The notes under the pieces are model-generated. The model did not search any database. It was given only the letters and a program-made list of their open reading frames with translations, and was not told where the DNA came from. A DNA stretch of 64,000 bases from contig WGLW01000003.1 in NCBI GenBank assembly GCA_016125405.1, positions 124,001 to 188,000 of the forward strand, read 5' to 3'. Numbering within the stretch: position 1 is the stretch's first letter; each line of letters starts with the position of its first letter. The position numbers and the translations under genes are program-made. Positions 36,718 to 44,666 of this stretch are shown here, one piece after another. Source of the DNA: Alphaproteobacteria bacterium (GTDB taxonomy: Bacteria; Pseudomonadota; Alphaproteobacteria; Caulobacterales; Hyphomonadaceae).

Positions 36718-39027
36718 ATGCCCTCTCTGACCCCGAGCCTTGAACGCGCGCTTGACCGGGCCCTGCAGCTCGCCGCCGAGCGAAAGCACGAATACGCAAC
36801 GCTCGAGCATCTCCTGTTCGCGCTCACCGAGGACGAGGATGCGTCCGAAGTGATGACCGCGTGCAAGCTCGACATCGAGAAACTGCGCCGCGATCTCGCC
36901 AACTACCTCGACAATGACTGCGCCAGCTTCGTCGTCGAGGACGGCGGACAGGTGCACCCGACCGCCGCCTTCCAGCGCGTGGTCCAGCGTGCGGTGCTTC
37001 ACGTCGAAAGCTCCAGCAAGGACGAAGTCACCGGCGCCAACGTTCTGGTGTCGATCTTTGCCGAGCGCGACAGCCATGCCGCCTACTTCCTGCACGAGCA
37101 GGACATGTCCCGCTACGACGCGGTCAACTACATCAGCCACGGCGTTGCGAAGAAACCCGGCATGTCGAAGTCCAAACCGGTCGAGGGCTCGGGCGACAAG
37201 GAAGACGATGCGACCAAGCCGGTCGGCGAAGCGCTGGCCGCCTATTGCGTCGATCTCAACGAGAAGGCGCGTCAGGGGAAAACCGACCCGCTCATCGGCC
37301 GTTTGGCCGAGGTCGAGCGTGCGATCCAGGTGCTCTGCCGCCGCCGCAAGAACAACCCGTTGCTGGTCGGCGACCCCGGGGTCGGCAAGACGGCGATCGC
37401 CGAAGGGCTCGCCAAGAAGATCGTGGACGGCGAAGCGCCGGCCATTCTTGCGGACGCCGTTATCTTCTCGCTCGACATGGGCGCGCTGCTTGCCGGCACG
37501 CGCTATCGCGGCGATTTCGAGGAGCGACTGAAGGCCGTGGTCAAGGAACTCGAGGAACAGCCCAAGGCGGTGTTGTTCATCGACGAGATTCACACCGTGA
37601 TCGGCGCCGGCGCCACATCCGGCGGGGCGATGGATGCGTCCAACCTGCTGAAACCCGCCCTGCAGTCGGGCCAGCTCCGTTGCATGGGCTCGACCACCTA
37701 CAAGGAATACCGCCAGCACTTCGAGAAGGACCGGGCGCTCGCCCGCCGCTTCCAGAAGATTGATGTGGTGGAGCCTTCGGTCGAGGATTCGGTCAAGATC
37801 GTGATGGGTCTGAAGCCGTATTTCGAGGAATTCCACGGCCTCAAATACACCAACGAAGCCATCCGCACGGCGGTGGACCTGTCGGCGCGCTACATCACCG
37901 ACCGCAAGCTGCCGGACAAGGCGATCGACGTTATCGACGAGGCTGGCGCCAGCCAGTGGCTGTTGCCGGAGAACAAGCGTCGCAAACAGATCGGGCCGCG
38001 CGAGATCGAGCACGTCATTTCGAAAATGGCGCGGATTCCCTCCAAGCAGGTCACCAAGTCCGACGCCGAGCAGCTGCGCACCATCGAGACCGATCTCAAG
38101 CGCGTGGTCTTCGGTCAGGACAACGCGATCGCCCAGCTGGCTACGGCGATCAAGCTGGCGCGCGCTGGTCTGCGCGAGCCCAACAAGCCGATCGGCTGCT
38201 ACCTGTTCTCCGGGCCGACCGGTGTCGGCAAGACCGAGGTCGCCAAGCAATTGTCGTCCCTGATGGGCGTTGAATTGCTGCGCTTCGACATGTCCGAATA
38301 CATGGAGCGTCACACGGTTTCCCGACTGATCGGCGCGCCTCCCGGCTATGTCGGATATGATCAGGGCGGCCTTCTCACCGACGGCGTTGATCAGCACCCG
38401 CACTGCGTGTTGCTGCTCGACGAGATCGAGAAGGCGCACCCGGACCTGTTCAACATCCTGCTGCAGGTGATGGACAACGGCGCCCTGACGGACGCCAACG
38501 GCAAGAAGATCGACTTCCGGAATGTGATCCTGATCATGACCACCAACGCGGGCGCATCGGATGCGGCGAAGGAATCGATCGGCTTTGGCCGCGGCAAGCG
38601 GGAAGGCGAGGACGAAGAGGCGATCAAACGCCTCTTCACGCCCGAGTTCCGCAACCGGCTCGACGCGACGATCGCGTTCGCCGGTCTGCCGCCGGAAGTG
38701 ATCGAGATGGTCGTCGACAAGTTCATCCTGCAGCTGGAATCCCAGCTTGCGGACCGGAACGTGACGATCGCCCTTACGCCGAAAGCGCGCAAATGGCTCG
38801 CCAGCCGCGGCTACGACGAGGCGTTCGGCGCCCGGCCACTGTCCCGCCTGATCCAGGAACATGTGAAGAAGCCGATGGCCGACGAACTGCTCTTTGGGTC
38901 CCTGCAGAAAGGCGGCGGCGTGAAGATCGACATCGACAAGAACGACCCCGACAAGCTGTCCTTCAAGTTTGTCGACGATCCTAAGCCGACAGCGAAGAAA
39001 CCGCCGGAGCCGGAACTCGCGAAGTAG
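36718..39027 (+). CDS. clpA: ATP-dependent Clp protease ATP-binding subunit ClpA
   Basis: ClpA is the AAA+ unfoldase that feeds proteins into ClpP. The 769-residue protein contains the N-terminal double Clp_N repeat, the D1 module with Walker A GDPGVGKTAIAEG (about residue 220) and Walker B VLFIDEIH, and the D2 module with Walker A GPTGVGKTEVAKQL (about 500) and VLLLDEIEKAHPD. The ClpP-docking IGF loop is visible in AKESIGFGRGK. Length is typical. An intrinsic terminator follows 27 bases after the stop. ClpP is elsewhere. Confidence 0.98.
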   Translation: MPSLTPSLERALDRALQLAAERKHEYATLEHLLFALTEDEDASEVMTACKLDIEKLRRDLANYLDNDCASFVVEDGGQVHPTAAFQRVVQRAVLHVESSSKDEVTGANVLVSIFAERDSHAAYFLHEQDMSRYDAVNYISHGVAKKPGMSKSKPVEGSGDKEDDATKPVGEALAAYCVDLNEKARQGKTDPLIGRLAEVERAIQVLCRRRKNNPLLVGDPGVGKTAIAEGLAKKIVDGEAPAILADAVIFSLDMGALLAGTRYRGDFEERLKAVVKELEEQPKAVLFIDEIHTVIGAGATSGGAMDASNLLKPALQSGQLRCMGSTTYKEYRQHFEKDRALARRFQKIDVVEPSVEDSVKIVMGLKPYFEEFHGLKYTNEAIRTAVDLSARYITDRKLPDKAIDVIDEAGASQWLLPENKRRKQIGPREIEHVISKMARIPSKQVTKSDAEQLRTIETDLKRVVFGQDNAIAQLATAIKLARAGLREPNKPIGCYLFSGPTGVGKTEVAKQLSSLMGVELLRFDMSEYMERHTVSRLIGAPPGYVGYDQGGLLTDGVDQHPHCVLLLDEIEKAHPDLFNILLQVMDNGALTDANGKKIDFRNVILIMTTNAGASDAAKESIGFGRGKREGEDEEAIKRLFTPEFRNRLDATIAFAGLPPEVIEMVVDKFILQLESQLADRNVTIALTPKARKWLASRGYDEAFGARPLSRLIQEHVKKPMADELLFGSLQKGGGVKIDIDKNDPDKLSFKFVDDPKPTAKKPPEPELAK

Positions 39028-39053
39028 GGTTTGGTCAGGTCAAGAAACGAATG

Positions 39054-39084
39054 CGGGCGGCTCGGTCAGAGCCGCCCGTTTCAT
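39054..39084 (+). terminator. intrinsic terminator of clpS-clpA
   Basis: A perfect 10-bp stem, CGGGCGGCTC (39054-39063) with its complement at 39069-39078, encloses a GGTCA loop and is followed by TTTCATTT. It lies 27 bases after the clpA stop. This is the cleanest intrinsic terminator in the window outside the rtcB leader. Confidence 0.85.
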
Positions 39085-39097
39085 TTGAAGACGGGAT

Positions 39098-39703
39098 TCA
39101 CGGCGCCGGCGCGCTGTTGGTCAGGTCGGCGCCAGCCACGGAGGGCGCGGGCCAGATCACCGGGAAGGGCGGCCCCTGGGTCGAGGAATCGTCACAAGCC
39201 TGAAACCGCAGTTCCTGAAGGTCGAAGCGCACACCACTCCACTGGTAGCGACCTTCCGAACCGCAGGCGTCCTTGCCGTCGATCTTGCGCTCGGTAGTCA
39301 GGACGCCCGTTCCGGCGTCGAGTTCGGCCATGCTGGCCTGATCGCTGGCGAACCAGCCGTCGGCGCCAAAGTCAGGCAGCGACAGCAGCCGGGCGCCTCC
39401 CTTGGCGTCCACCGCAAACAGGCGGTCGGTATAGGAATAAGCGCCCTGACTGCAGGCGAGCAGAACGATCCGGTTTTTCTCCAGGGCGACGACCCGCGAT
39501 TTGTGCGTGGCGTTTGCCGGCATTTCGCAGCCGCCTATCGCGTCGCTGATCTTCTGGGCGGCTGTGATCGAGGCTGTGTCCGCGACAGAATCGGCCGCGG
39601 GTCCCGCAGTGGCGCTATCCGCCGCCTTGTCGCCGTTCTTTCCGTCACAACCGGCCAAACACACAGACAGTCCGCAAGTGATCGCCAGCCATGCCGCGCG
39701 CAT
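39098..39703 (-). CDS. lipoprotein, probable DUF1176 family
   Basis: The 201-residue protein has a lipoprotein signal with lipobox LAGC (MRAAWLAITCGLSVCLAGC). The mature part has Cys residues in ACSQGAYSYTDRLF, DGKDACGSEGRYQWSGVRF and RFQACDD, a pattern that fits DUF1176 periplasmic proteins of unknown function. The start at 39703 follows TCAGGAGAAG. It is convergent with clpA. The family call is by eye and moderately sure; the lipoprotein call is firm. Confidence 0.75.
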   Translation of the reverse strand: MRAAWLAITCGLSVCLAGCDGKNGDKAADSATAGPAADSVADTASITAAQKISDAIGGCEMPANATHKSRVVALEKNRIVLLACSQGAYSYTDRLFAVDAKGGARLLSLPDFGADGWFASDQASMAELDAGTGVLTTERKIDGKDACGSEGRYQWSGVRFDLQELRFQACDDSSTQGPPFPVIWPAPSVAGADLTNSAPAP

Positions 39704-39807
39704 CGGTTCTTCTCCTGACGTAGCTGCCGGGTAGCAGACGACGACATTACTGCAAATCAATGGCGGATCGACGCACAAAGTTGGGAAACGGCCTCGTTGG
39801 GGGGGCG

Positions 39808-40263
39808 TTACCAGGCGTCGCTGACGGCGGCGCCCTCGAACAACTCCGCCAGCCTCCGCCGCGTAGGAGCGCTCACGCCTTCCGGCAGGTCCTCGGGAGC
39901 AAAAAAGCCGGTTTCGGCGATTTCGCCGACCTGCGTCGGTGTTCCCTGCGTCCAGTGGTCGATCCGGTAGACCAGGACGTGGTCGTTGGGGAAGTTGGCA
40001 TGGTTGGCGTGAACCGAGACCAGACGGGGCGGGGTGCTGGGCGCGATACCAGCCTCCTCCTCCAGTTCCCGGTTCAGGGCGGCGAAGGCGGTTTCCCGCC
40101 GTTCAACCCCGCCGCCGGGAAAGTGCCAGCCCGCCATGTAGGTGTGGCGGACCAGCAGCACCCGTCCGCCCGGATCAATCACGACGCCGCGAACTCCCAA
40201 TGTCACCGGCCGGCTCAGCCGCCACCAGGCCTGAAAGGCGCGGGTTCTAAGGTCTCTCGCCAA
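39808..40263 (-). CDS. NUDIX hydrolase
   Basis: The 151-residue protein carries a complete Nudix box, GGGVERRETAFAALNRELEEE followed by AGI, which binds metal and hydrolyses nucleoside diphosphates linked to other groups. Preceding AGWHFPGGG and the C-terminal ETGFFAPEDLP are typical. The substrate (nucleotide sugar, oxidised nucleotide, RNA cap or other) cannot be assigned. The gene stands alone on the minus strand. Confidence 0.92.
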   Translation of the reverse strand: MARDLRTRAFQAWWRLSRPVTLGVRGVVIDPGGRVLLVRHTYMAGWHFPGGGVERRETAFAALNRELEEEAGIAPSTPPRLVSVHANHANFPNDHVLVYRIDHWTQGTPTQVGEIAETGFFAPEDLPEGVSAPTRRRLAELFEGAAVSDAW

Positions 40264-40358
40264 GGGGGAATTTCCTTCACAGGGCCGCGACGACTGTGGC
40301 GTAGCCTCGAAAGACGAAGCGGGATAGAAGGTGCGGATCGAGATTCAGGGAGGCCAGC

Positions 40359-40439
40359 GTGGCTGCATTCTATGCAATTGTAATTGTGGTTGTCGCTGCG
40401 GCGATCCTCAATCTGATTGAATACCGCCGGGTGGACTGA
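40359..40439 (+). CDS. putative 26-residue single-pass membrane peptide
   Basis: A GTG-started frame encodes a very hydrophobic peptide: a short VAAFYAIVIVVVAAAILNLIE membrane segment (written in part) and a YRRVD cytosolic tail, matching the positive-inside rule. A strong AGGGAGG sits five bases before the GTG. It lies 37 bases before the antiporter start at 40477 and could be its co-transcribed small partner or an independent small membrane protein. At 26 codons it is below the size normally annotated. Confidence 0.5.
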   Translation: MAAFYAIVIVVVAAAILNLIEYRRVD

Positions 40440-40476
40440 TCTCCCCTGTTCGCCGGCCTCTGGACGGGACGCCAGG

Positions 40477-41481
40477 ATGCTGACGGGATCCATGATCTTT
40501 CTAGCTGGGTTTCTCGTCGCCGGCTTTGCGATTCTGCTTTATTCGGGCGACTGTCTGGTCAGGGGCGCGCTTGCGGCGGCTCTGAAATCGCGAGTGTCGC
40601 CGCTTCTTGTCGGCATCGTTATTGTCGGATTCGGCACCTCGCTGCCGGAGCTACTTATCGCAATCCGCAGCGTTCAGGACGGCTCTTACGGCCTGGCTCA
40701 CGGCAACATTGTCGGATCGAACATTGCCAACGTCTGGCTGGTGATCGCGTTGCCGGCCATCATCTTCCCGGTTGTGACCAAGGCGCCGCGTATGCGGGCG
40801 ACGGCGCTGGTGATGCTGGCCGCGACGGCCGCCTGGATCGCCATCACACCGCTTATGGGGCTAAATCCCGCTATCGGCGCGGCTATGCTGGCCGCACTGG
40901 CAGTTTACGTGGTGCTGGCCTCGGTCATCGCCCGCCGCGACACCGACAAGAACACGCCGCAGGAGGCCAGGCTTGAGCGCATGCATTCCTGGCGGATGGT
41001 GGTTCTCATCCTGATAGGCGTCGTGGGATTGCCGCTTGGCGCGCAAATCCTCGTCGAGAGCGGCATCAGCCTCGCGCGAGCCTATGGCCTCAGTGAGGAA
41101 TCCGTTGGCCTTACACTCTTGGCTGTCGGGACCTCATTGCCGGAGTTAGGCGCCGGCCTCGCTGCTGCCTGGCGCAAGGAAAGCGATGTCGCGCTGGGCA
41201 ATATCCTCGGGTCAAACATCTTCAACATCCTGGGAGTCGGCGGTGCGATCGCTCTTGCCGGCGCACAGAGCCTCAGCCCGCAATTTGCCAACTACAGCGA
41301 TTGGGCGATGGCGATTTCAGCTATTCTCGTGACGCTGATTATTCTCACGCACCGAAAGATCGGTTGGTTCACCGGTATTGTCTTCCTTGGTCTCTACGCC
41401 GCCTATCTGTACGGCCTGGTGCGCGGTTGGTCGTTCGGCGACATGCGCTGCCTCATCCTGGAATGTCCGGCTCCCGTCTAG
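40477..41481 (+). CDS. calcium/sodium antiporter (CaCA family)
   Basis: The 334-residue membrane protein has the two inverted alpha repeats of K+-dependent Na+/Ca2+ exchangers: GFGTSLPELLIAI with GNIVGSNIANVWLVI in the first half, and AVGTSLPELGAGLAAA with GNILGSNIFNILGVGGAIAL in the second. About ten helices are predicted. It extrudes Ca2+ in exchange for Na+ or H+. The ATG at 40477 begins the first helix (MLTGSMIFLAGFLVAGF); an earlier in-frame ATG exists but overlaps the small peptide gene. Its last four bases overlap the convergent phosphatase gene. Confidence 0.92.
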   Translation: MLTGSMIFLAGFLVAGFAILLYSGDCLVRGALAAALKSRVSPLLVGIVIVGFGTSLPELLIAIRSVQDGSYGLAHGNIVGSNIANVWLVIALPAIIFPVVTKAPRMRATALVMLAATAAWIAITPLMGLNPAIGAAMLAALAVYVVLASVIARRDTDKNTPQEARLERMHSWRMVVLILIGVVGLPLGAQILVESGISLARAYGLSEESVGLTLLAVGTSLPELGAGLAAAWRKESDVALGNILGSNIFNILGVGGAIALAGAQSLSPQFANYSDWAMAISAILVTLIILTHRKIGWFTGIVFLGLYAAYLYGLVRGWSFGDMRCLILECPAPV

Positions 41482-41966
41482 GCGCCAAGATCCTTCGGCG
41501 TGAAAAACTCCGCCAGCTTCCAGGACGCATCGTTGGACTTGCGGCCGAAGATTGCCGCGGCCGCAGTAGGGAACTTCGCGCGGACGCGCATTTCGGGCTC
41601 TGTGTTGCGATGCGCCAGCCGCGCGGCAAGGTCATGCAGTCCCGGATTGTGGGCCACGATCAGCACATGACTCGCGCGGGCGTGCTCCGCTTCAGCCATG
41701 AGCGTTTCCGCGTCGCACAGATAAAGTGAGTGAAGGTAGCGTACCTTGGTTTCGGGAAACGCCGATTGCGCCAGCTCCCATGTCTGGCGCGTTCGTCTGG
41801 CGTCGGACACGAGGGCGATCTTCGGCGTCGCGCCTGCTTCGGCCAGCGCCTCAGCGATACGCGGGGCGGCGAGGCGGCCAGCTTCGGCAAGCTCGCGCTC
41901 GAAATCATCAAGATCAGGCGCGGAGGGAACCGCCTTTGCGTGACGGAAGAGAACGAGCTGTCGCAT
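41478..41966 (-). CDS. SixA-like histidine phosphatase
   Basis: The 162-residue protein belongs to the SixA branch of the histidine phosphatase superfamily: catalytic RHAKA at residues 8-12 (the phospho-accepting His), DFERELAEAGRLAAPRIA, VSDARRTRQTWEL and the second His in VLIVAHNPGLHDLA. SixA of E. coli removes phosphate from a His-containing phosphotransfer protein; the target here is unknown. Stop codons of this gene and the antiporter overlap tail to tail. Confidence 0.9.
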   Translation of the reverse strand: MRQLVLFRHAKAVPSAPDLDDFERELAEAGRLAAPRIAEALAEAGATPKIALVSDARRTRQTWELAQSAFPETKVRYLHSLYLCDAETLMAEAEHARASHVLIVAHNPGLHDLAARLAHRNTEPEMRVRAKFPTAAAAIFGRKSNDASWKLAEFFTPKDLGA

Positions 41967-42061
41967 GCGCGGACATATCCATCGGAACGCACGAGCCTGT
42001 GCGACCGACTAATTAGCTGGCCCGCAGCCGCCTTCAAAGCGCCATTCGCCTGCCCGCCGTG

Positions 42062-43039
42062 TCAGGGCGCAGGTTTTTTTGCGGTTGCTGTTTCGGCGGT
42101 CGGCAGGGGCCGGACCATTCTGGCGAGAAGATCGTCGCCTTCGCCGCGTGCGGCGCCGCCCTCCGCCCAGTGCACCAGCGTGCGCGCTTCCTCGTCTGTC
42201 AGGTCTTCCACGTGCGCGAATGGTCCGTCGTGGCGATCCGAATTAACGGGCGGCATTTGCCCGGTGCGGACTTCCCGGCGCATCGGATAGGCGAATTTAC
42301 GGACCGTCGCGTAGTCCGTCATCGCAAACGGCGCGACGCCATTGGGAACGTGACAGACCGTGCACTTGTCCAGCAGGATCTGCGCAACCGAACCGGTGTA
42401 GGTGATGTTGACGTACTGATCGGGATCGTCGCTGGGCGGGTAGGTGATCGGCGCGCCGCCACCTTCATACGATGCAAAAGCGACGCCCTGTCCTGCCGCC
42501 AGCGCCGTCAGAGCGTCCTTCACCGGCGTGTGCTGCGCCGTGGGGGTAGGGCGTGCCGCGAAACGGTCATCAACCGGGCCATGGTAGACGATCGCCCATC
42601 GGCGCGGATCGATGACGAAGACTTCTCCGCCACGCGTCACGCCAAGCGTTTCGCTGACGAAGTGGCGGTGGTCTAGCAGGAAGCGCATATCCGGCGCGCC
42701 AACCCGTTTCGCCTCTTGCGCCAGTTGCAGGCGCGTGACGCCGTCCGTGGTGTTGATCATCACGAAGACGGCGCCTTCCGCGACTGGATCCTTCTGCAGG
42801 TCCCGCAGGGCCTTGATCGATTGCTCGCTGACGGGGTCGTTGTCGATCTGGCTCATGAGGATAATGGCAGGCGCCTTATCGAACTTGAACAGTTCGAACG
42901 GGTCGCCGTTCTGGTCGCGCAGCATGAAGTTTTCGGCGATCATCGGAACATCCGCCTTGGACGGCTGGAGTCCCTTCGGGCCCGAGCAAGCGGCCAGCAC
43001 GCACACGGCCAGTGCGAATGTTGAGAAGCGGATCAGCAT
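42062..43039 (-). CDS. lipoprotein with redoxin-like domain and CxxCH cytochrome-like domain
   Basis: The 325-residue protein has lipobox LAAC, then a thioredoxin-fold redoxin-like domain (MLRDQNGDPFELFKFDKAPAIILMSQ) whose usual CxxC or peroxidatic Cys is absent. A domain with KCTVCHVPNGVAPFAMTDYATV follows, ending in MRREVRTGQMPPV. CTVCH (residues 226-230) is a c-type haem site, with Met in QMPP as likely second ligand. This fold pair is known from redoxin-domain proteins near copper-dependent monooxygenases; here no oxygenase domain follows. It probably carries electrons at the periplasmic face. The partner is not evident. Confidence 0.85.
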   Translation of the reverse strand: MLIRFSTFALAVCVLAACSGPKGLQPSKADVPMIAENFMLRDQNGDPFELFKFDKAPAIILMSQIDNDPVSEQSIKALRDLQKDPVAEGAVFVMINTTDGVTRLQLAQEAKRVGAPDMRFLLDHRHFVSETLGVTRGGEVFVIDPRRWAIVYHGPVDDRFAARPTPTAQHTPVKDALTALAAGQGVAFASYEGGGAPITYPPSDDPDQYVNITYTGSVAQILLDKCTVCHVPNGVAPFAMTDYATVRKFAYPMRREVRTGQMPPVNSDRHDGPFAHVEDLTDEEARTLVHWAEGGAARGEGDDLLARMVRPLPTAETATAKKPAP

Positions 43040-43149
43040 GGCTCTCGTGTGGGCCTGCTTATCCAGCCGGTCAATTCGCACCATGGTCGCGGGCGGCCAA
43101 GCCCGGCTGCATCATGCGGGACGGTGCTTTCGCACCACCCCGCATGCCG

Positions 43150-44361
43150 CTAGCCTTTGACGCACACCACCTGTTTCAGCGTGTGCATCACTTCGACGAG
43201 ATCGAACTGCGCCGCCATGACGGCGTCGATGTCCTTGTAGGCTTTCGGCGTCTCGTCGATGACGCCTTCGTCTTTCCGGCATTCGACGCCTTCGGTCGCG
43301 TCGCGGTGGTCCTTCAAGGAGAAGGTCCGTTTCGCTTCCGAACGCGACATGGCGCGGCCGGCCCCGTGCGAGCACGAGCAGAACGCATCGGCGTTGCCTT
43401 TTCCGCGCACGATGAAGGATTTCGCCCCCATCGAACCTGGAATGATGCCGAGGTCGCCCGCGCCTGCGCGTACCGCGCCCTTGCGGGTGACCCAGACGTC
43501 GGCGCCGAAGTGGTGTTCCTTCTCCACATAGTTGTGGTGGCAGTTCACCGCGAGCTTGCCGAGCTTGAACTTCGGCAGGCAGGTTCGCATCGCCTGCATC
43601 GTCCGCTCCATCATCACCTCGCGGTTGGCGCGCGCGTAGTCCTGCGCCCAGCCAACGGCTTCAATGTAGTCGTCGAACAGCGGCTCGCCTTCAACGAAGA
43701 AGGCCAGATCGACGTCCGGCACATGGTAGCCGAGCACGCGCTTTTCGAGAGCCTTGCGGGCAAGCTCGATGAAGTACTGCCCGATCTGGTTGCCGGTTCC
43801 ACGCGATCCCGAGTGCAGCATCACCCACACATGGTCCCGCTCATCGAGGCAGACCTCGATGAAGTGGTTGCCGCCGCCCAGCGTGCCGAGCTGCGAGTTG
43901 ACCTTGTGCGCCGGCACCTTGCAGTGCTTGTCGCGAATGACGTCGAGCCGCGCCTGCAGGTCCGAGTTGCGCCACGTCGAGGCGGACGAATCCGGAATGG
44001 TCCCGAACTCGCCGCCGCGGCCGTTGCCGACCGGAACCTTGCGCTCGATTTCCGAGCGAAGGGTCGACAGGCTGTCCGGCAACTGGTCCGCCGTCAGCGA
44101 CGTCTCGATCGCCATCATGCCGCAACCGATATCCACGCCCACGGCCGCCGGGATGATGGCGCCCCTGGTTGGAATCACACTGCCCACTGTCGCGCCACGC
44201 CCGAAGTGAACATCGGGCATGACGGCGAGGTGGCTGTGAACGAACGGCAGGCCGGCGACATTTTCCAGCTGCTTGCGCGCCGACTCTTCGACGGGCACGC
44301 CCTTCACCCAGGCCTTGATGCGGCCGCCAGAGGCGGTTTCGAACACGTCAAACGTGCTCAT
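43150..44361 (-). CDS. rtcB: RNA-splicing/repair ligase RtcB
   Basis: RtcB joins 2',3'-cyclic phosphate (or 3'-phosphate) and 5'-OH RNA ends using GTP and Mn2+, repairing cleaved tRNA and rRNA. The 403-residue protein has VGVDIGCGMMAIE with the metal-binding Asp and Cys, SQLGTLGGGNHFIEV, NCHHNYVEKEHHF, and the guanylylated His in CSCSHGAGRAMSRSEA. Length fits the shorter bacterial RtcB group. No archease, RtcA or RtcR gene is adjacent. The start follows GAGAAGGAA. The preceding leader contains an attenuator-like structure, described separately. Confidence 0.95.
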   Translation of the reverse strand: MSTFDVFETASGGRIKAWVKGVPVEESARKQLENVAGLPFVHSHLAVMPDVHFGRGATVGSVIPTRGAIIPAAVGVDIGCGMMAIETSLTADQLPDSLSTLRSEIERKVPVGNGRGGEFGTIPDSSASTWRNSDLQARLDVIRDKHCKVPAHKVNSQLGTLGGGNHFIEVCLDERDHVWVMLHSGSRGTGNQIGQYFIELARKALEKRVLGYHVPDVDLAFFVEGEPLFDDYIEAVGWAQDYARANREVMMERTMQAMRTCLPKFKLGKLAVNCHHNYVEKEHHFGADVWVTRKGAVRAGAGDLGIIPGSMGAKSFIVRGKGNADAFCSCSHGAGRAMSRSEAKRTFSLKDHRDATEGVECRKDEGVIDETPKAYKDIDAVMAAQFDLVEVMHTLKQVVCVKG

Positions 44362-44410
44362 GGCTGCGTTTCCTTCTCGCAGACCCTCCGCGCATTCCGG
44401 AAATGAGACA

Positions 44411-44518
44411 AGAAAAATCCCTCCGGCGACATGCGCGGAGGGATGGTTGAACCGGACTTTCCGGCTGACTGGACCCTATCCCTCCACAGTGACGCAACCG
44501 CACAGCTTTGGCTGTGCG
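44411..44518 (-). promoter_or_regulatory. attenuator-like leader of rtcB (pause hairpin, antiterminator, terminator)
   Basis: Read on the minus strand, in order: an 8-bp hairpin CGCACAGC/GCTGTGCG with a CAAA loop (44518-44499); segment A GGAGGGAT (44485-44478); a small CCGG/CCGG hairpin (44464-44452); segment B ATCCCTCCG (44444-44436); segment C CGGAGGGAT (44425-44417) and TTTTTCT. B:C is a 9-bp intrinsic terminator 50 bases before rtcB. A:B is a competing 8-bp antiterminator. The stop codon of the upstream 25-codon frame overlaps segment A, so ribosome position could decide which pair forms. On the plus strand the same repeats are not followed by a T tract, so the minus orientation is favoured. 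Confidence 0.65.
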
Positions 44519-44553
44519 ACGCGCGCTGTCTGATTGTCGTAATCGCGTTTCAT
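44476..44553 (-). CDS. putative leader peptide of rtcB (25 residues)
   Basis: ATG 44553 opens a 25-codon frame starting MKRDYDNQ, with LCGC near its end, and closing with TAG at 44478-44476. A partial ribosome binding site (GGGA, nine bases upstream) is present. The early codons are Lys, Arg, Asp, Tyr, Asp, Asn, Gln; the last codons and stop lie in segment A of the attenuator. It is too short to be a normal protein and is best seen as a regulatory frame. Whether it is translated is unproven. Confidence 0.45.
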   Translation of the reverse strand: MKRDYDNQTARVAQPKLCGCVTVEG

Positions 44554-44602
44554 TTCGCGAAGTCCCGACAGGAGGTTGATCCAGGGGCGGGGAGATGACG
44601 GA

Positions 44603-44631
44603 AAAATGCGGCGAGGTCAAGGCGGCGTCAA
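44603..44631 (-). promoter_or_regulatory. possible promoter of the rtcB leader
   Basis: On the minus strand TTGACG (44631-44626) is separated by 17 bases from CATTTT (44608-44603). The -35 element is good, the -10 weak (3 of 6). A start near 44597 would give a leader of about 235 nt containing the 25-codon frame and attenuator. It lies close to the start of the divergent flavoprotein gene at 44667. Confidence 0.35.
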
Positions 44632-44666
44632 TTGACCGGACCATCAGCGCCCCGTAGAGCGGCTTG

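Noticed and set aside
36706-38862. 718-codon minus-strand frame opposite clpA
   Set aside because: Antisense shadow of clpA; no ribosome binding site and no domain.
44411-44485. Known metabolite riboswitch class (cobalamin, SAM, glycine) in the rtcB leader
   Set aside because: No core motif of these classes was recognised; the segments and the overlapping short frame fit attenuation better.
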